From RGIG8748 sp045544515 (GTDB lineage Bacteria; Bacillota; Clostridia; UMGS1810), in the NCBI GenBank assembly GCA_045544515.1, contig JAZPZD010000020.1:1-42448 (forward strand): a DNA stretch of 42,448 nucleotides, written 5' to 3'. The number at the start of each line of letters is the position of its first letter. Positions within the stretch are counted from its first letter, which is position 1. This document shows positions 42,309 through 42,448 of this stretch, piece by piece. Under the pieces are notes generated by a model. It did no database searches, was not told the origin of the DNA, and saw nothing but the letters and a program-made list of their open reading frames with translations. Both the position numbers and the translations under genes were made by a program.

Positions 42309-42448
42309 GGCTCTTTGTCAATAGTTGGGGTCAAAATTGAATAATGGAATTTTTGATGGCAGTTGCAGTTTATGCAGCTGCCTTTCCAGTGTTTGATTTT
42401 TTGTAGTTAAACATATGTAGTATTCTTTTTCTGAATCTATTAAAATTA
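42309..42448 (-). mobile_element. Edge of an ISL3-like insertion sequence
   Basis: GGCTCTTTGTCAATAGTTGG at 42309 resembles the GGCTCTT-type terminal repeats of ISL3-family elements. Inside it lies the 3' end of a minus-strand transposase frame. A hairpin (GGCAGTTGC/GCAGCTGCC, 42358-42382) overlaps that gene's stop. Only one end is in the window, so the partner repeat and target duplication cannot be checked. Confidence 0.75.
42370..42448 (-). CDS. Transposase C-terminal fragment, ISL3-like (runs off the window)
   Basis: The last 25 codons before a TAA at 42370-42372 read NFNRFRKRILHMFNYKKS and so on, ending GKAAA. The NFNRFRKRIL pattern matches the tail of ISL3-family (DDE) transposases. The rest of the gene is outside the window, so whether it is intact is unknown. 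Confidence 0.7.
   Translation of the reverse strand, partial: NFNRFRKRILHMFNYKKSNTGKAAA

Noticed and set aside
1..42448. CRISPR arrays, tRNA or rRNA genes, toxin-antitoxin pairs, prophage genes
   Set aside because: No regularly spaced repeats, no tRNA-like cloverleaf with a CCA-type end, no rRNA sequence and no phage structural genes were seen while reading the window.

Overview
The window looks like chromosome of an anaerobic, rod-shaped Clostridia-type member of the Bacillota. The grounds are a six-subunit Rnf complex, a single-chain large PurL, a stand-alone AICAR transformylase paired with a PurO-like IMP cyclohydrolase, an mreBCD-mrdA elongation operon, a DUF1292 gene beside ruvX, a 6S-like RNA of the Firmicutes kind, and strong GGAGG ribosome sites with frequent TTG/GTG starts. 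I could not assign a genus.

Layout. 1-6553 (minus): nicotinate phosphoribosyltransferase followed, 12 bases later, by rnfCDGEAB, ending at a terminator that abuts a ~207-bp dispersed repeat. 6635-8836: a small unknown protein (minus), then DUF421, DUF4363, ruvX and a DUF1292 protein (plus). 8814-9091: a 6S-like RNA with its own promoter and terminator. 9140-13333: two half-size TSUP permeases, murD and two overlapping M42 aminopeptidases. 13334-13669: a second repeat copy lying between two nearly identical terminators. 13670-16043: NUDIX hydrolase and AraC regulator (minus) divergent from a cytosolic GH16 glycosidase. 16151-18945 (minus): a CorC/CNNM transporter behind a leader-peptide attenuator, an acyl-ACP thioesterase and a LOG-family hydrolase. 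19185-28013: U32 protein, dut, maf, mreB, mreC, mreD, mrdA, a degenerate MinD-like ATPase and mgsA. 28155-38740: purE, then purF-purM-purN-purO-purH(AICARFT)-purD-purL. 38835-42448: accessory end with a frameshifted aminoglycoside acetyltransferase, an acyltransferase-3 membrane protein, a FAD oxidoreductase and the edge of an ISL3-like insertion sequence.

How it fits together. The pncB-rnf unit couples NAD supply to a ferredoxin:NAD+ oxidoreductase ion pump. The mre unit joins nucleotide-pool hygiene (dut, maf) to the lateral-wall synthesis machinery. The pur unit holds most of de novo IMP synthesis, with the two final steps carried out by separate proteins instead of bifunctional PurH; purC, purB and purK are not in the window.

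The signals I consider most worth follow-up are: (a) the corC leader, where two overlapping short ORFs both stop inside the loop of an intrinsic terminator; (b) the structured repeat found twice, each time directly after a gene's terminator and in the same orientation to transcription; (c) the MinD-like protein that has lost its P-loop lysine and has no minC or minE beside it.
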